NCBI RefSeq assembly: GCF_029543105.1
Contig: NZ_JARQXB010000007.1
Coordinates: 62,001 to 126,000, forward strand
Origin: Stenotrophomonas sp. HITSZ_GD
GTDB taxonomy: Bacteria; Pseudomonadota; Gammaproteobacteria; Xanthomonadales; Xanthomonadaceae
Length of the DNA stretch: 64,000 nucleotides
Direction: 5' to 3'
Numbering within the stretch: position 1 is the first letter of the stretch; each line of letters opens with the position of its first letter. The translations under genes and the position numbers were made by a program. The notes beneath the pieces were generated by a model. It saw only the letters and a list, made by a program, of their open reading frames with translations. It searched no databases and was not told where the DNA came from. Shown here in pieces: positions 46,260 through 57,032 of this stretch.

Positions 46260-46592
46260 TTACTCCCGGTCGTCTCGGGTCCAGACCCCGCCGTCCTCGA
46301 CCTTCACCGGGAACTTGGCCACCGGCGAGTACGCGGGCGGGCACAGCGGCCGGCCATCGCGGATATCGAAGCGCGCGCCGTGCAGCAGGCACTCGATGCT
46401 GCCCTCGGCCGGGTCGAAGGTGCCCGGAGAGAGTTCGTAGTCCTCATGGCTGCAACGATCCTCCAAGGCGTAGTACGCCCCGTCGAGGTTGAACACCACG
46501 ATCGGCGTGTCGGTCACCTCGTCCCAGACGTTCTTCGACTCGCCGGGCAGCAGTTCGGCGGTGGCGCAGACGAAGGTCCAGTTCGCGCTCAT
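46260..46592 (-). CDS. Rieske [2Fe-2S] ferredoxin-like protein
   Basis: A 110-residue protein with a single Rieske domain. Cluster ligands are Cys and His in DRCSHEDYELSPG (C-x-H) and Cys and His in IECLLHGARFD (C-x2-H). It resembles the ferredoxin subunits of ring-hydroxylating dioxygenases and the Rieske protein often coded at the end of suf operons. Here it overlaps the GNAT gene by ATGA and is downstream of sufS, so it is probably a client or accessory of the Suf system, not part of a degradation pathway. No oxygenase is nearby. Confidence 0.88.
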   Translation of the reverse strand: MSANWTFVCATAELLPGESKNVWDEVTDTPIVVFNLDGAYYALEDRCSHEDYELSPGTFDPAEGSIECLLHGARFDIRDGRPLCPPAYSPVAKFPVKVEDGGVWTRDDRE

Positions 46593-47125
46593 GGTGCGGC
46601 GTCCAGCGTCTTTTCCAGCACCTCGAAGCGCAGGTCGTCGCGCAGGGGAATGCCGAAGCGCGCGTCGCCGTACGGGAAGGGCTTGATCACGCCGGTGCGG
46701 CGATAGCCGCGACGCTCGTAGAAGGCGATCAGCTCGGCGCGCACGTCGATCACCGTCATGCGCATCAGCGCATGGCCCCATTGCTCCCGCACGATGCGCT
46801 CGGCCTCCCGCATCAGCTGCTTGCCGACACCGCTGCCTTGCAGCGTGGGGCTGACCGAGAACATGCCGAAATAGCCGGCGTCGCCCTCGTCGGAGATGTG
46901 CGCGCAGGCGATCAGCTCGCCATCGCGTTCGGCCAGCAGTACCAGGCTGCGATCACGCAGGATGTCCTGGCGCAGGATGTCCGGGTCGATGCGGGTGCCG
47001 TCCAGCAGGTCGGCCTCGGTGGTCCAGCCGACGCGGCTGGCGTCGCCGCGATAGGCGGAGGTCACCAGCGCCACGAGGGCGTCGATATCGGCGACGGTGG
47101 CGGTACGGAAAGTCAGGGTGTGCAT
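46589..47125 (-). CDS. GNAT family N-acetyltransferase
   Basis: A 178-residue acetyltransferase. The acetyl-CoA pyrophosphate loop is VSPTLQGSGVGKQLMREAE (Q/R-x-x-G-x-G/A pattern), and the IAFYERRGYRRTGVIKPFPY motif near the end is typical. Substrate unknown. It lies between sufS (69 bp upstream) and the Rieske gene (4-bp overlap), so it is likely a member of the suf transcript; a similar suf-GNAT-Rieske order is, as I remember, seen in other xanthomonads. Confidence 0.85.
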   Translation of the reverse strand: MHTLTFRTATVADIDALVALVTSAYRGDASRVGWTTEADLLDGTRIDPDILRQDILRDRSLVLLAERDGELIACAHISDEGDAGYFGMFSVSPTLQGSGVGKQLMREAERIVREQWGHALMRMTVIDVRAELIAFYERRGYRRTGVIKPFPYGDARFGIPLRDDLRFEVLEKTLDAAP

Positions 47126-47194
47126 GGCGCGATTGTAGCCGCGCGCTGCCGGCGCGGGCAGGCCGCGCCGGCAGCCGCCCATCCCGGCCGTCGC

Positions 47195-48442
47195 TCAGCC
47201 CAGCAGCTGCCGCACCTTGCGCAAGGCGACGATGAAACGCTCGATCTCCTCGTGCGTGTTGTAGAACGCCAGCGAAGCCCGGCAGGTTGCCGCCACGCCG
47301 TAGAACTGCAGCAGCGGGTGGGCGCAGTGCTGGCCCGAACGCACGGCCACGCCCTCCAGGTCGAGCAAGGTGGCGAGGTCGTGGGCATGCGCGCCCTCGA
47401 GCAGGAACGACACCACGGCCGCTTTGTCCGGCGCGGTGCCGATGATGCGCAGGCCGTCGATGCGTTGCAGTTCTTCGGTGAAGTGCGCCAGCAGCTCGGC
47501 TTCGCGCGCCTCGATGTGCTCCAGCCCCACCGATTCGAGGTAATCCACCGCCGCCCCCAGGCCGACGAAGCCGGCGATGTTCGGCGTGCCGGCCTCGAAC
47601 TTGTGCGGCGGTTCGTTGAACACCGTACCTTCGAAGCTGACCTCCTTGATCATCTCGCCGCCGCCGAGGAACGGCGGCATGGCCTGGAGGTGCTCGCGAC
47701 GCGCCCACAGTGCGCCGGTGCCGGTGGGGCCGCACATCTTGTGGCCGGTGAGCGCGTAGAAGTCGCAGCCGATGGCCGCCACGTCCACGCGGCGATGCGG
47801 CACCGCCTGCGAACCGTCAATGACGGTGACGATGCCACGCTTGCGCGCCTCGCGGCAGATCTCGCGCACGGGGTTCACCGTGCCGAGCACGTTGGACACG
47901 TGCGCCAGCGCCAGCAGCTTGACCTCGGGCGTCATCGCCGCGCGCAGCGCTTCCAGGTCCAGCGTGCCGTCCTGATGGATCTCGGCCACGCGGATCCTGG
48001 CGCCGGTGCGCTCGGCCACCAGCTGCCACGGCACGATGTTGGCGTGGTGCTCCATGCGCGAGACCAGGATCACGTCGCCGGCCTTCAGGCGCGGCAGCGC
48101 CCACGAATAGGCGACCAAATTGATCGCGAACGTGGTGCCGCTGCACAGCACCAGTTCGTCGCCGCGCACGTTGAGCAAGCGCGCCAGCTTTTCGCGCGCG
48201 CCTTCGTAGGCCTCCGTCGCCTCGGTGCCGAGCGCGTGGACGGCGCGGCTGACGTTGGCGTTCTGGCGGCGGTAGAACTCGTCGGTCGCGGCGATCACCG
48301 GCAACGGCTTTTGCCCGGTGTTCGCGTTGTCGAAATAGATCAGCGGCTTGCCATGGACCTGGCGCATCAGCAGCGGGAAATCGCTGCGCACGCGCGCCCA
48401 GTCGGGCGTGGCGGTCACCGGCGCGACGAGTGGCGCGTTCAT
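47195..48442 (-). CDS. sufS: Cysteine desulfurase SufS
   Basis: A 415-residue PLP enzyme of group II. The PLP Lys is in YALTGHKMCGPTGTG, the catalytic Cys in VRSGQHCAHPLLQ, and FDNANTGQKP and SRMEHHANIVPW are typical N-terminal blocks. It delivers sulfur for Fe-S assembly; a SufE partner is not encoded in this window. The start overlaps the sufD stop by ATGA. A longer frame upstream only shadows sufD. Confidence 0.95.
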   Translation of the reverse strand: MNAPLVAPVTATPDWARVRSDFPLLMRQVHGKPLIYFDNANTGQKPLPVIAATDEFYRRQNANVSRAVHALGTEATEAYEGAREKLARLLNVRGDELVLCSGTTFAINLVAYSWALPRLKAGDVILVSRMEHHANIVPWQLVAERTGARIRVAEIHQDGTLDLEALRAAMTPEVKLLALAHVSNVLGTVNPVREICREARKRGIVTVIDGSQAVPHRRVDVAAIGCDFYALTGHKMCGPTGTGALWARREHLQAMPPFLGGGEMIKEVSFEGTVFNEPPHKFEAGTPNIAGFVGLGAAVDYLESVGLEHIEAREAELLAHFTEELQRIDGLRIIGTAPDKAAVVSFLLEGAHAHDLATLLDLEGVAVRSGQHCAHPLLQFYGVAATCRASLAFYNTHEEIERFIVALRKVRQLLG

Positions 48443-49700
48443 GCCACCCCCGCCGACGACAGTGCGGCATCCAGCCGCGCGGCGAGCAAACCCGCCAGGC
48501 CTTCCGGCAGCCCGGATAGCGGCTCGTGGCAGAACGCGGCGCTCAGCAACGCCTGTGCCTGTGCCTGCGGCAGCCCGCGGGAGCGCAGGTAGAACAGGGC
48601 GTTGGCGTCGAGCTGGCCCACGGTGGCGCCGTGCGCGGCCTGGACCTCGTCGGCATCGATCACCAGCACCGGCTGGGTATCGATCTCGGCGTTCGCCGAC
48701 AACAGCAAGTTCTTGTTCGACAGCCGCGCATCGGTGCCATCGGCACCCGGGCGGATACGGATGCCGCCGTGGAAGACCACGCGGCTGCGGTCGGTGCCCA
48801 CGCCGCGCCACAGCAGCCCGCAAGAGGTATCGCGTGCAATGTGCTCGATGCCCAGGCGGGTATCGATATGGCGACGACCATTGCCCAGCAGCACGCCGTT
48901 GGCGTCGAGACGGGCGTTGTCGCCTTCCAGGCGCACGTTGAGTTCATGGCGGCTCAGGCCGGCGCCGAGTTCCAGGTCGATACGGCGGTACACGGCGTCA
49001 CGCGCCAGCACCGCATCGGTGCGCAGCAGCGAGGTGAACGCCGCGCTCTCCTCCTGCACGCGGGCATGCGAGAGCCGCGCGCCCTGGGCGAGATGGACAT
49101 GGGCGACCACATTGCCCAGGTGCGCGTTCTCGCCGGCCTGCAGGTGGTGCTCGAGCAGCGAGAGGGCGGCATCGCGGCGCAGCTCGACGAGGTGCCGCGG
49201 ATGCCAGGCCAGGTCGCCCGCACCGGCGGCGCTGACGAAGACCAGGTGGACCGGCGCTTCGACCTGCACGCCTTCCTCCACGCGCAGCAGCACGCCTTCC
49301 TCGGCGAGCGCGGCGTTGAGTCGCGCGAAGACCTCGTCGGCCTGCGTGTAGCGGCGGCCGAGAAAACGCGCGGCTTCCTCGCCACCGGCCAGCGCGGCGG
49401 ACAGCGGCTGCAGGGTCACGCCCGCCGGCAGGCCCTCCAGCTGCGACAGCGCCGGTGCATGGCGGCCATTGACGAACACCAGCCGCGGCGCCGGGATGTC
49501 GGCCAGGCGCTGCGGATCGACCGCGGCGACCTCGGCCGGCGAGGCGGTGAAGCTGCGGCGCTCCAGCGCGCGCAGCGGGGTGTACTTCCACGCTTCGCTG
49601 CGCGCGCCGGGCAGGCCGTCGCGCAGCGCTTCGTCCAGCACGGCCTGGCGCGTTGCATCACCATGGAAGCCGGCGGCGAGGGAGTCGAGCAGGGCGCTCA

Positions 49701-49701
<1 letters not shown>
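48439..49701 (-). CDS. sufD: Fe-S cluster assembly scaffold protein SufD
   Basis: A 420-residue SufD, the partner of SufB and SufC in the SufBC2D scaffold. The C-terminal half has the right-handed beta-helix typical of SufB/SufD, with RLDANGVLLGNGRRHIDTRL, SRVVFHGGIRIRPGADGTDA, NLLLSANAEIDTQPVLVIDA and the DEVQAAHGATVGQLD region holding the conserved His. The ATG shares one base with the sufC stop. Divergent N-terminal half is normal for SufD. Confidence 0.94.
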
Positions 49702-50462
<761 letters not shown>

Positions 50463-50504
50463 GATGTTTGCTTCGCAATGCGGAAAGAGAAGGCGGGGCG
50501 TGCG

Positions 50505-50911
50505 TCAGCGGCCTTCGCCCGCGGGGGCGAGGAACTGCTTGCGCAGGTAGGCGGTGCGCTGGCGGGTCAATTCGGCCTGGGCGCCGGCGCGGTCCATCGA
50601 ATAGATCGAGCCGTAGGTCACCCGCGGGTCCTGTTTGTCGGCGACGGGGAACTGCGCGGCCAGGTCGGCATCGCGCAACTGCACCCACAGGCGCTGCGCG
50701 GTCTTGAGCCGGGCCAGCGCCACGGTCTGGCCTTTCAGCTTGGCCAGCACCTGGGCATAGGTGGCATTGAGCTCGGCGTCGGCCTTGCGCAGGTCGTCGA
50801 ACGCGCACTGGTTCATTTCGGCCTGGTTGCCGGCCGGATTGCAGGCGATGGACTGCGCCGCGGCGGGCGCAGCGGCCGACAGCGCCAGGGCGAGGAAAGC
50901 GGCGGCGCGCA

Positions 50912-50915
<4 letters not shown>
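50505..50915 (-). CDS. LprI-like secreted protein inside the suf operon
   Basis: About 136 residues with a signal peptide ([18 protein letters not shown], cleavage near AQS). The mature part starts with [20 protein letters not shown], the two-Cys pattern of the LprI/DUF1311 lysozyme-inhibitor-like domain. It continues with [31 protein letters not shown] and a YLRKQFL end. The family includes lysozyme inhibitors, but most members are uncharacterised. The ATG overlaps the sufB stop (ATGA), so it is translated with sufB. A periplasmic protein is an odd member for a cytosolic Fe-S pathway. Confidence 0.85.
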
Positions 50916-52375
<1,460 letters not shown>

Positions 52376-52391
52376 GGGGGCTGCCTACGTT

Positions 52392-52850
52392 TCAGGAAGC
52401 GGCGACGTGGGCGGCGATCAGGCGTCGCCGGCCGTCGCCGGTGGTGGAAAGGGGATGCAGCATCTGCGCCAGGGTCACGCCGCGCAGGGCGTCGGCGACC
52501 ACGTCGTTGATCAGCCGCCAGTTCGAGCGCACGCCGCATTGCTGGGCGATGCCGCACTGGCCGTGGTCCTGGCTGCACTCGGTGATCGCCAGCGGGCCTT
52601 CCATCGCCTCGACGATCTCGATCAGGGTGATCCGGTCGGCCGGCCGCGCCAGCCGGTAGCCGCCGTGCACGCCGCGCAGGCCCTCCACCAGCCCGGCCTG
52701 GGCCAGCGGCTTGAGCAACTTGCTGACGGTCGTGGTCTCCAGGCCGGCCTGTTCGGCCAACTCGCTGGCACTGAGCACGGCGCCGGCGCGCGCGGCGAGC
52801 ACCGTCAGCACGACGGTGGCGTAGTCGGTGAGCTTGGTGACGCGGAGCAT
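52392..52850 (-). CDS. Rrf2-family Fe-S regulator of the suf operon
   Basis: A 152-residue winged-helix Rrf2 protein. The start is MLRVTKLTDYATVVLTVLAA, and the recognition helix is in ETTTVSKLLKPLAQAGLVEG. Cluster-ligand Cys are at positions 92, 99 and 105 (C-x6-C-x5-C), so it can bind an Fe-S cluster, like IscR/SufR. It heads the suf operon and should repress or activate it according to Fe-S status. The start at 52850 fits the family; the longer frame to 52997 is non-coding in style. Confidence 0.92.
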   Translation of the reverse strand: MLRVTKLTDYATVVLTVLAARAGAVLSASELAEQAGLETTTVSKLLKPLAQAGLVEGLRGVHGGYRLARPADRITLIEIVEAMEGPLAITECSQDHGQCGIAQQCGVRSNWRLINDVVADALRGVTLAQMLHPLSTTGDGRRRLIAAHVAAS

Positions 52851-53026
52851 GGCGGGCGACGGGTGGGGGAAAGCGGACTGAAATTGTACGCTTTCATGCC
52901 GGGCAGGCCAACCCTCGTATTCAGGGGTGGGCCAACCGCCTGGCTCGGCGTAGGACAAGTACGCACCGGGATTGGCGTGGCGGCGCTGCCGGGCCACAAT
53001 GCCCGACCCCTCCGATGGAAGCTTTC

Positions 53027-53494
53027 ATGACGCGCAAGATCGCCGCCCGCAAATCCCGCATCCACGGCAATGGCGTGTTCGCCGTGCAGGCGCTCAAGAA
53101 GGGCGAGCGCGTCATCGAGTACAAGGGCCGCCGGCGCACCCACCAGGAAGTCGACGCGGACGAGGCGGGCGATGTCGAGACCGGCCACACCTTCCTGTTC
53201 ACCCTCAGCGACGATTACGTGATCGACGCCAACTACGAGGGCAACGACGCGCGCTGGATCAACCACAGCTGCTCGCCCAACTGCGAGGCGGTGATCGAGG
53301 AAGCCGAGGGCGACGACCGCCGCCAGGACAAGGTGTTCATCGAGGCGATCCGCAACATCAAGCCGGGTGAGGAACTGACCTACAACTACGGTATCACCCT
53401 GGCCGAGCGCCACACGCCGCGGCTGAAGAAGATCTGGGAATGCCGCTGCGGTTCGAAGAACTGCACTGGCACGATGCTGCAGCCCAAGCGCTGA
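53027..53494 (+). CDS. SET domain protein (lysine methyltransferase-like)
   Basis: A 155-residue protein with a complete SET domain: IHGNGVFAVQALKKGERVIE, the AdoMet-binding RWINHSCSPNCEA motif and GEELTYNYGIT with the catalytic Tyr. A post-SET Cys cluster follows (WECRCGSKNC). The bacterial target, if any, is unknown; in eukaryotes such domains methylate histones. It is divergent from the suf regulator. The start at 53027 has a GGAAG site; an ATG 12 bp upstream at 53015 is a weaker alternative. Next gene is in the same direction after 86 bp. Confidence 0.88.
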   Translation: MTRKIAARKSRIHGNGVFAVQALKKGERVIEYKGRRRTHQEVDADEAGDVETGHTFLFTLSDDYVIDANYEGNDARWINHSCSPNCEAVIEEAEGDDRRQDKVFIEAIRNIKPGEELTYNYGITLAERHTPRLKKIWECRCGSKNCTGTMLQPKR

Positions 53495-53580
53495 CGGCGA
53501 CGCCGCGCACACGCGCGGCTCACGCGTGAACAACGCCCGCTGCGCGAGCCTCGGTCCTCCCTTTCCACTGGAGGACCGAC

Positions 53581-54123
53581 ATGGCCCACCAATTGCGCGG
53601 CAAGAAGGTCGCCATCCTGGCGACCGATGGTTTCGAACAGTCCGAGCTGCAGGAGCCCAAGCGGCTGCTGGAATCCTGGGGCGCGCAGGTCGATGTGATC
53701 GCGCCCGACGACAAGCAGAAGATCCGCGGCTGGAAGAGCGCCGACTGGGGCGATGACACGCCCGTCGACGTCGCCCTGGGCAGCGCGCGCCAGGATGCCT
53801 ACGACGCGCTGGTGCTGCCGGGCGGGGTGATGAATCCCGATACGTTGCGTCGCGAGCCGGCGGCGGTGGGTTTCGTGCGCGCGTTCGCCGAGGCGGGCAA
53901 GCCGGTGGCGGCGATCTGCCACGGCCCCTGGCTGCTGGCCGAGAGTGGCCTGGTGAAGGACCGTGAGGTCACTTCCTGGCCTTCCCTGAAGACGGACCTT
54001 TCCAATGCCGGTGCGCGCTGGAAGGACGCGGAAGTCGTGGTGGACGGCCAGCTCATTACCAGCCGCAAACCCGACGATATTCCGGCCTTCGCCGATGCCG
54101 TCGCCAAGGCCCTGGCGGGCTGA
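53581..54123 (+). CDS. DJ-1/PfpI family protein
   Basis: A 180-residue class-I glutamine-amidotransferase-like protein. The catalytic Cys is in the nucleophile elbow AAICHGPWLLAESG, with Glu in DGFEQSEL. It resembles bacterial PfpI/YhbO proteins, which have been described as chaperones, proteases or deglycases; the true activity is disputed. The frame begins MAHQLRGKKVAILATDGFEQ. It ends 8 bp from the convergent DUF1439 gene stop. Confidence 0.92.
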   Translation: MAHQLRGKKVAILATDGFEQSELQEPKRLLESWGAQVDVIAPDDKQKIRGWKSADWGDDTPVDVALGSARQDAYDALVLPGGVMNPDTLRREPAAVGFVRAFAEAGKPVAAICHGPWLLAESGLVKDREVTSWPSLKTDLSNAGARWKDAEVVVDGQLITSRKPDDIPAFADAVAKALAG

Positions 54124-54131
54124 TAGCGGCT

Positions 54132-54725
54132 TTACTTCGCCTGCAGCAACGAGGCAGGCACCAGCGCTTCCACGTTCTGGTTGAAGTGCACCACGAGCCG
54201 GCCGTTCTCCACGGCCGCCGACTCGACCTGCAGGGTCCCCATCAGGCTCGCCAGTGACGGATCGAGCGTGTAGATCGGCTCGCGGCGCGCATAGTCGGTG
54301 AGCCAGACGTTGAGCAGTTCGCGCGTGCGCGCGTCCAGCTTGCCACCTGCCTGCGCGGGCCGGAAATCATCCACCGTCGGTTGGTCCAGGAAGAACCCCT
54401 GGCGCGCGGTGTCGTAGCGCAGCGCGCTGCTCAGCGCCACGTTGCCGACCGGGGTCGGCGCGCCGCCGGCGGTGGCCATGGCCAGGTCGAAACTGAGGTT
54501 GAGGCGGTTGCCCGGCGGCAGCTTCAGTTGCGGATGGCTGACCGTCAGTTCAAGCAAACCGCCGAGCGCATCGTGGGTCTGCGGAAAGCTGCCACCCAGG
54601 TACTGCTGCACGTCGCTGGCTTCCACGCTCACCTGCGAGCCCTTGACGCTGGGCGCCGCGAAGGCGGAGGGCGGCAGCGCCAGGGCGCAGGCCAGGACGA
54701 GGGCGAAGGGCAGTCGGGTGTTCAT
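54132..54725 (-). CDS. DUF1439 (YceB-like) secreted protein
   Basis: About 197 residues with a signal peptide (LPFALVLACALALPPSAFAA). The domain shows VSVEASDVQQYLGGSFPQ, LTVSHPQLKLPPGNRLNLSF and VNGRLVVHF-like strands, in keeping with DUF1439/YceB lipid-binding-like (SMP/TULIP-type) proteins. No lipobox Cys is seen. The start at 54725 is used since the upstream frame does not add a better signal. Function unknown. Confidence 0.7.
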   Translation of the reverse strand: MNTRLPFALVLACALALPPSAFAAPSVKGSQVSVEASDVQQYLGGSFPQTHDALGGLLELTVSHPQLKLPPGNRLNLSFDLAMATAGGAPTPVGNVALSSALRYDTARQGFFLDQPTVDDFRPAQAGGKLDARTRELLNVWLTDYARREPIYTLDPSLASLMGTLQVESAAVENGRLVVHFNQNVEALVPASLLQAK

Positions 54726-54796
54726 CGGTGCATCCGGTGCGGGCGGTGAGGCCACCACCTTAGCGCCGCGCCGTGAATCACCTATGAGCGGCGCGT

Positions 54797-55327
54797 TCAG
54801 TCCAGCGTGGGTTGCAGCGAGGCGGAGGTGATCTCCCAGCCACTGCCGTCCACGCGCGGCCGCAGCCGGTACCAGCCGGTGTAGTGGCGGTTGCCGCCCG
54901 CCAGGCGGGCGGTCAGCCGGACCGGCACTTCCACCGCTTCCGGCGGCGAGGCCTTGTCCAGCGCGGTCGGCTCATCGGTCTCCACGCGCAGGCTGTTCAA
55001 GCCCTCCACCGAACGCAGGTTGGCATCGTCCGGTACCGGGGAAGGGCGTCCGCCGGTCCACATCGCGTCGGCTTCGCCGGTGCGCGCGGGAAGTGCGGCC
55101 AGGTACTGGTGCACCACCGACACCGCGGCGGAGAACGCCGCATTGCGCGCGCGCCGCGCGGCGGCGTCCTGGGCCTGCTGCGGATCGTCGGCGATCTCGC
55201 CCTGTTCGGGGGTGGCAGCATCGGCCACCTCGGCGGCGGCCGGCTTTTCCGCATCCGGCGTGCGATGGCAGCTGCAGCCGCCCAGGCACAGCAACGCACA
55301 CAGCATCACGCCCTGCTTGATCGTCAT
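54797..55327 (-). CDS. Hypothetical lipoprotein
   Basis: About 176 residues. The lipobox CLGGC is at about residues 13-18, followed by another Cys (GCSC), so it is an exported lipoprotein. An acidic Ala/Glu-rich linker (25-50), a helical segment (FSAAVSVVHQYLAALPAR) and a C-terminal beta-rich part (VPVRLTARLAGGNRHYTGWY, GSGWEITSASLQP) follow. I do not recognise a family. It is upstream of the DUF1439 gene in the same direction with a 71-bp gap. Confidence 0.7.
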   Translation of the reverse strand: MTIKQGVMLCALLCLGGCSCHRTPDAEKPAAAEVADAATPEQGEIADDPQQAQDAAARRARNAAFSAAVSVVHQYLAALPARTGEADAMWTGGRPSPVPDDANLRSVEGLNSLRVETDEPTALDKASPPEAVEVPVRLTARLAGGNRHYTGWYRLRPRVDGSGWEITSASLQPTLD

Positions 55328-55380
55328 CGCACGCTCCCCGGTCGAGGAGCGCAGTGTAACGGCGCGCCGGCCTGCGTGCC

Positions 55381-55677
55381 TCAGCCCTCCTTGGGCAGGC
55401 GCGCGGCGGCGGCCAGCAGGCTGTCCAGGTGCGGGCGCAGGTGGGCGATGGCGCGGTCCTCGGCATGCGGTTCGGCGGAGACCGACTTCAGCAGTTCGAT
55501 GCCCACGGCCAAGGCGGCGCAGCGATCGCCGCACAAGCCGCGCTGGCGCTCGAACTTCTCCAGCGTGCGCATCCAGTTGTCGCTGGAGCGTTGCTCGAAT
55601 TCCAGCGCATTGCCGCTGGCGGGGCGCCCGTCGAGTTCCAGGGGCGTGACGGTGATGCGGTAGCGTTGCTTGGACAT
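55381..55677 (-). CDS. DUF3861 small protein
   Basis: A 98-residue soluble protein that begins KQRYRITVTPLELDGRPA and has FEQRSSDNWMRTLEKFERQR, which resemble the DUF3861 domain. Structures exist for the family but no function. No signal peptide. It lies 53 bp upstream of the lipoprotein gene and 104 bp downstream of the M23 gene. Confidence 0.7.
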   Translation of the reverse strand: MSKQRYRITVTPLELDGRPASGNALEFEQRSSDNWMRTLEKFERQRGLCGDRCAALAVGIELLKSVSAEPHAEDRAIAHLRPHLDSLLAAAARLPKEG

Positions 55678-55781
55678 GGCGGCGGCGATGGGAGCGGGGG
55701 AGGCAGCGCCAAGATAGGCCCGAGCGGGCATGCGCACGAGGCGGACCCCCATGACGGAGTGTTCCAGCCTCTGTGTCCGGT

Positions 55782-56339
55782 TCAGTGCGTTGCGCGCAGC
55801 AGCGGTAGCGGGTCGCGGGCGCCGTCGGCGGCGTACACCCCGTAATGCAGGTGCGGCGGCGTGGTGCGCGCGTTGCCGGTGTTGCCGACGCTGCCCAGCG
55901 GCGTGCCCGGCGCGACGATGTCGCCTTCCTTCAAGCCTGGCGCCCAGTCGCGCAGGTGCGCGTAGTAGTGGCGTTCCCGCGCCGGGCCCAGCACCCATAC
56001 CTGGCGGCCGCCCAGGCCGCGGTCGCTGATCGCCACGACGATGCCCGGCGTGGTGGCCCGTACCGGCGTGCCGGCCTTGGCGAAGATGTCCACGCCGGCG
56101 TGGCGGCGGTCCTGCCCGCGCGGCGCGCCGAAGGTATCGGCTACCTGGCGAGCACGCACGCCCTCCACCGGCATCGGCAGCGCGGTCGGCGCGGGCATGC
56201 GCGAGAGCGTCCACAGCATGCGCGCCTGCGCGGCGACGGGTTGCCGCCACGCCCACAGCGCAAGCAGCACCAGCACGGCCAGCGTGCACAGCGTGACCAG
56301 CGACTTGCGCCAGCCGGAGGCAGGGGGGGAAGACGTCAT
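55782..56339 (-). CDS. M23-family (LytM) peptidase
   Basis: About 185 residues: one N-terminal transmembrane helix (LVTLCTLAVLVLLALWAW) and a LytM domain. The first zinc motif is HAGVDIF (H-x3-D), the second is in the PPHLHYGVYA motif (H-x-H), and YYAHLRDWAPGLKEGD is the usual middle block. With all ligands present it could be an active peptidoglycan endopeptidase anchored in the inner membrane. The start at 56339 gives the cytoplasmic N-tail. It is single; an HU gene lies upstream after a terminator. Confidence 0.88.
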   Translation of the reverse strand: MTSSPPASGWRKSLVTLCTLAVLVLLALWAWRQPVAAQARMLWTLSRMPAPTALPMPVEGVRARQVADTFGAPRGQDRRHAGVDIFAKAGTPVRATTPGIVVAISDRGLGGRQVWVLGPARERHYYAHLRDWAPGLKEGDIVAPGTPLGSVGNTGNARTTPPHLHYGVYAADGARDPLPLLRATH

Positions 56340-56410
56340 GGTGTCCCGTGGTGAGATGGCCGGGCCAGCATGACAGGTGGCGCTTCCACGCGGGATGAGC
56401 ATTCCCCAAA

Positions 56411-56440
56411 AACAACGAGACGGCGCAAGGCCGTCTCGTC
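56411..56440 (-). terminator. Intrinsic terminator of the HU gene
   Basis: The stem CGAGACGGC / GCCGTCTCG has a short loop and on the minus strand it is followed by TTGTTTTTGGGG. It lies about 30 bp past the HU stop in the HU direction and therefore should end the HU transcript before the M23 gene. Confidence 0.8.
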
Positions 56441-56468
56441 GGGTACTGCGGAAACTGGGGGACGGCGA

Positions 56469-56867
56469 TTAGACCGCGGCGTCCTTGAGCTTCTTCATCG
56501 GGCGCACCTTCACCTTGACGGTGGCCGGCTTGGCGGCGAACCACTGCTCTTCCTTGGTGAACGGGTTGATGCCCTTGCGCTTCGGCTTGGCCGGCACGTT
56601 GACGGCGGTGATCTTCAGCAGGCCCGGCAGGGTGAAGCTGCCCGCGCCCTTCTTGCTGATCGAAGCGTGCACGGCGCCTTCCAGCGAAGCCAGCACGGCG
56701 CGGACGTCCTTCGCGGCCAGCGAGGTGGTTTCGGCGATGTGGGCGACCAGGCCCGACTTGCTCAGGGCTTCCTTGATCGGCTTGGGAGCGGCCGGCTTGG
56801 CGGCGGCCTTGGTGGCGACTTTCTTTGCTGCCTTCTTCGGGGCAGCCTTCTTAGCGGTCTTTGCCAT
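56469..56867 (-). CDS. HU-family DNA-binding protein with Lys/Ala-rich N-terminal extension
   Basis: About 132 residues. The first 40 are a Lys/Ala/Pro-rich basic extension resembling histone H1 tails (KKAAPKKAAKKVATKAAAKP), followed by an HU/IHF fold: IKEALSKSGLVAHIAETTS, FTLPGLLKITAVNVPAKPKR and the DNA-binding arm ending NPFTKEEQWFAAKPATVKVK. Long-tailed HU proteins are characteristic of xanthomonads and some pseudomonads. AGGAAA precedes the ATG at 56867. A high-level monocistronic gene with its own terminator. Confidence 0.93.
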   Translation of the reverse strand: MAKTAKKAAPKKAAKKVATKAAAKPAAPKPIKEALSKSGLVAHIAETTSLAAKDVRAVLASLEGAVHASISKKGAGSFTLPGLLKITAVNVPAKPKRKGINPFTKEEQWFAAKPATVKVKVRPMKKLKDAAV

Positions 56868-57032
56868 GGTTTCCTGTTCCGTGAACGGTGGGTTGTGGAG
56901 TCGCGCCGACCCCGTCGGCAACGCGAAATGTAGGGCAAGTGCCGCGCGCCGCCAATAGGGCATCGACAAAAAAAGCCATAAAAAATGCGATGCACCCGCC
57001 GTGGCCATCGGCATGAGCGCTTTTCCCGCGGC

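Noticed and set aside
43852-46440. An 862-codon open frame on the plus strand over the TonB receptor gene
   Set aside because: It is the antisense shadow of a gene with full TonB receptor features; composition is His/Arg/Ala/Val-rich with no recognisable domain, as expected from high GC.
46772-48592. A 606-codon plus-strand frame over sufS and the GNAT gene
   Set aside because: Antisense shadow, with no domain and strong Gln/His/Val/Arg bias.
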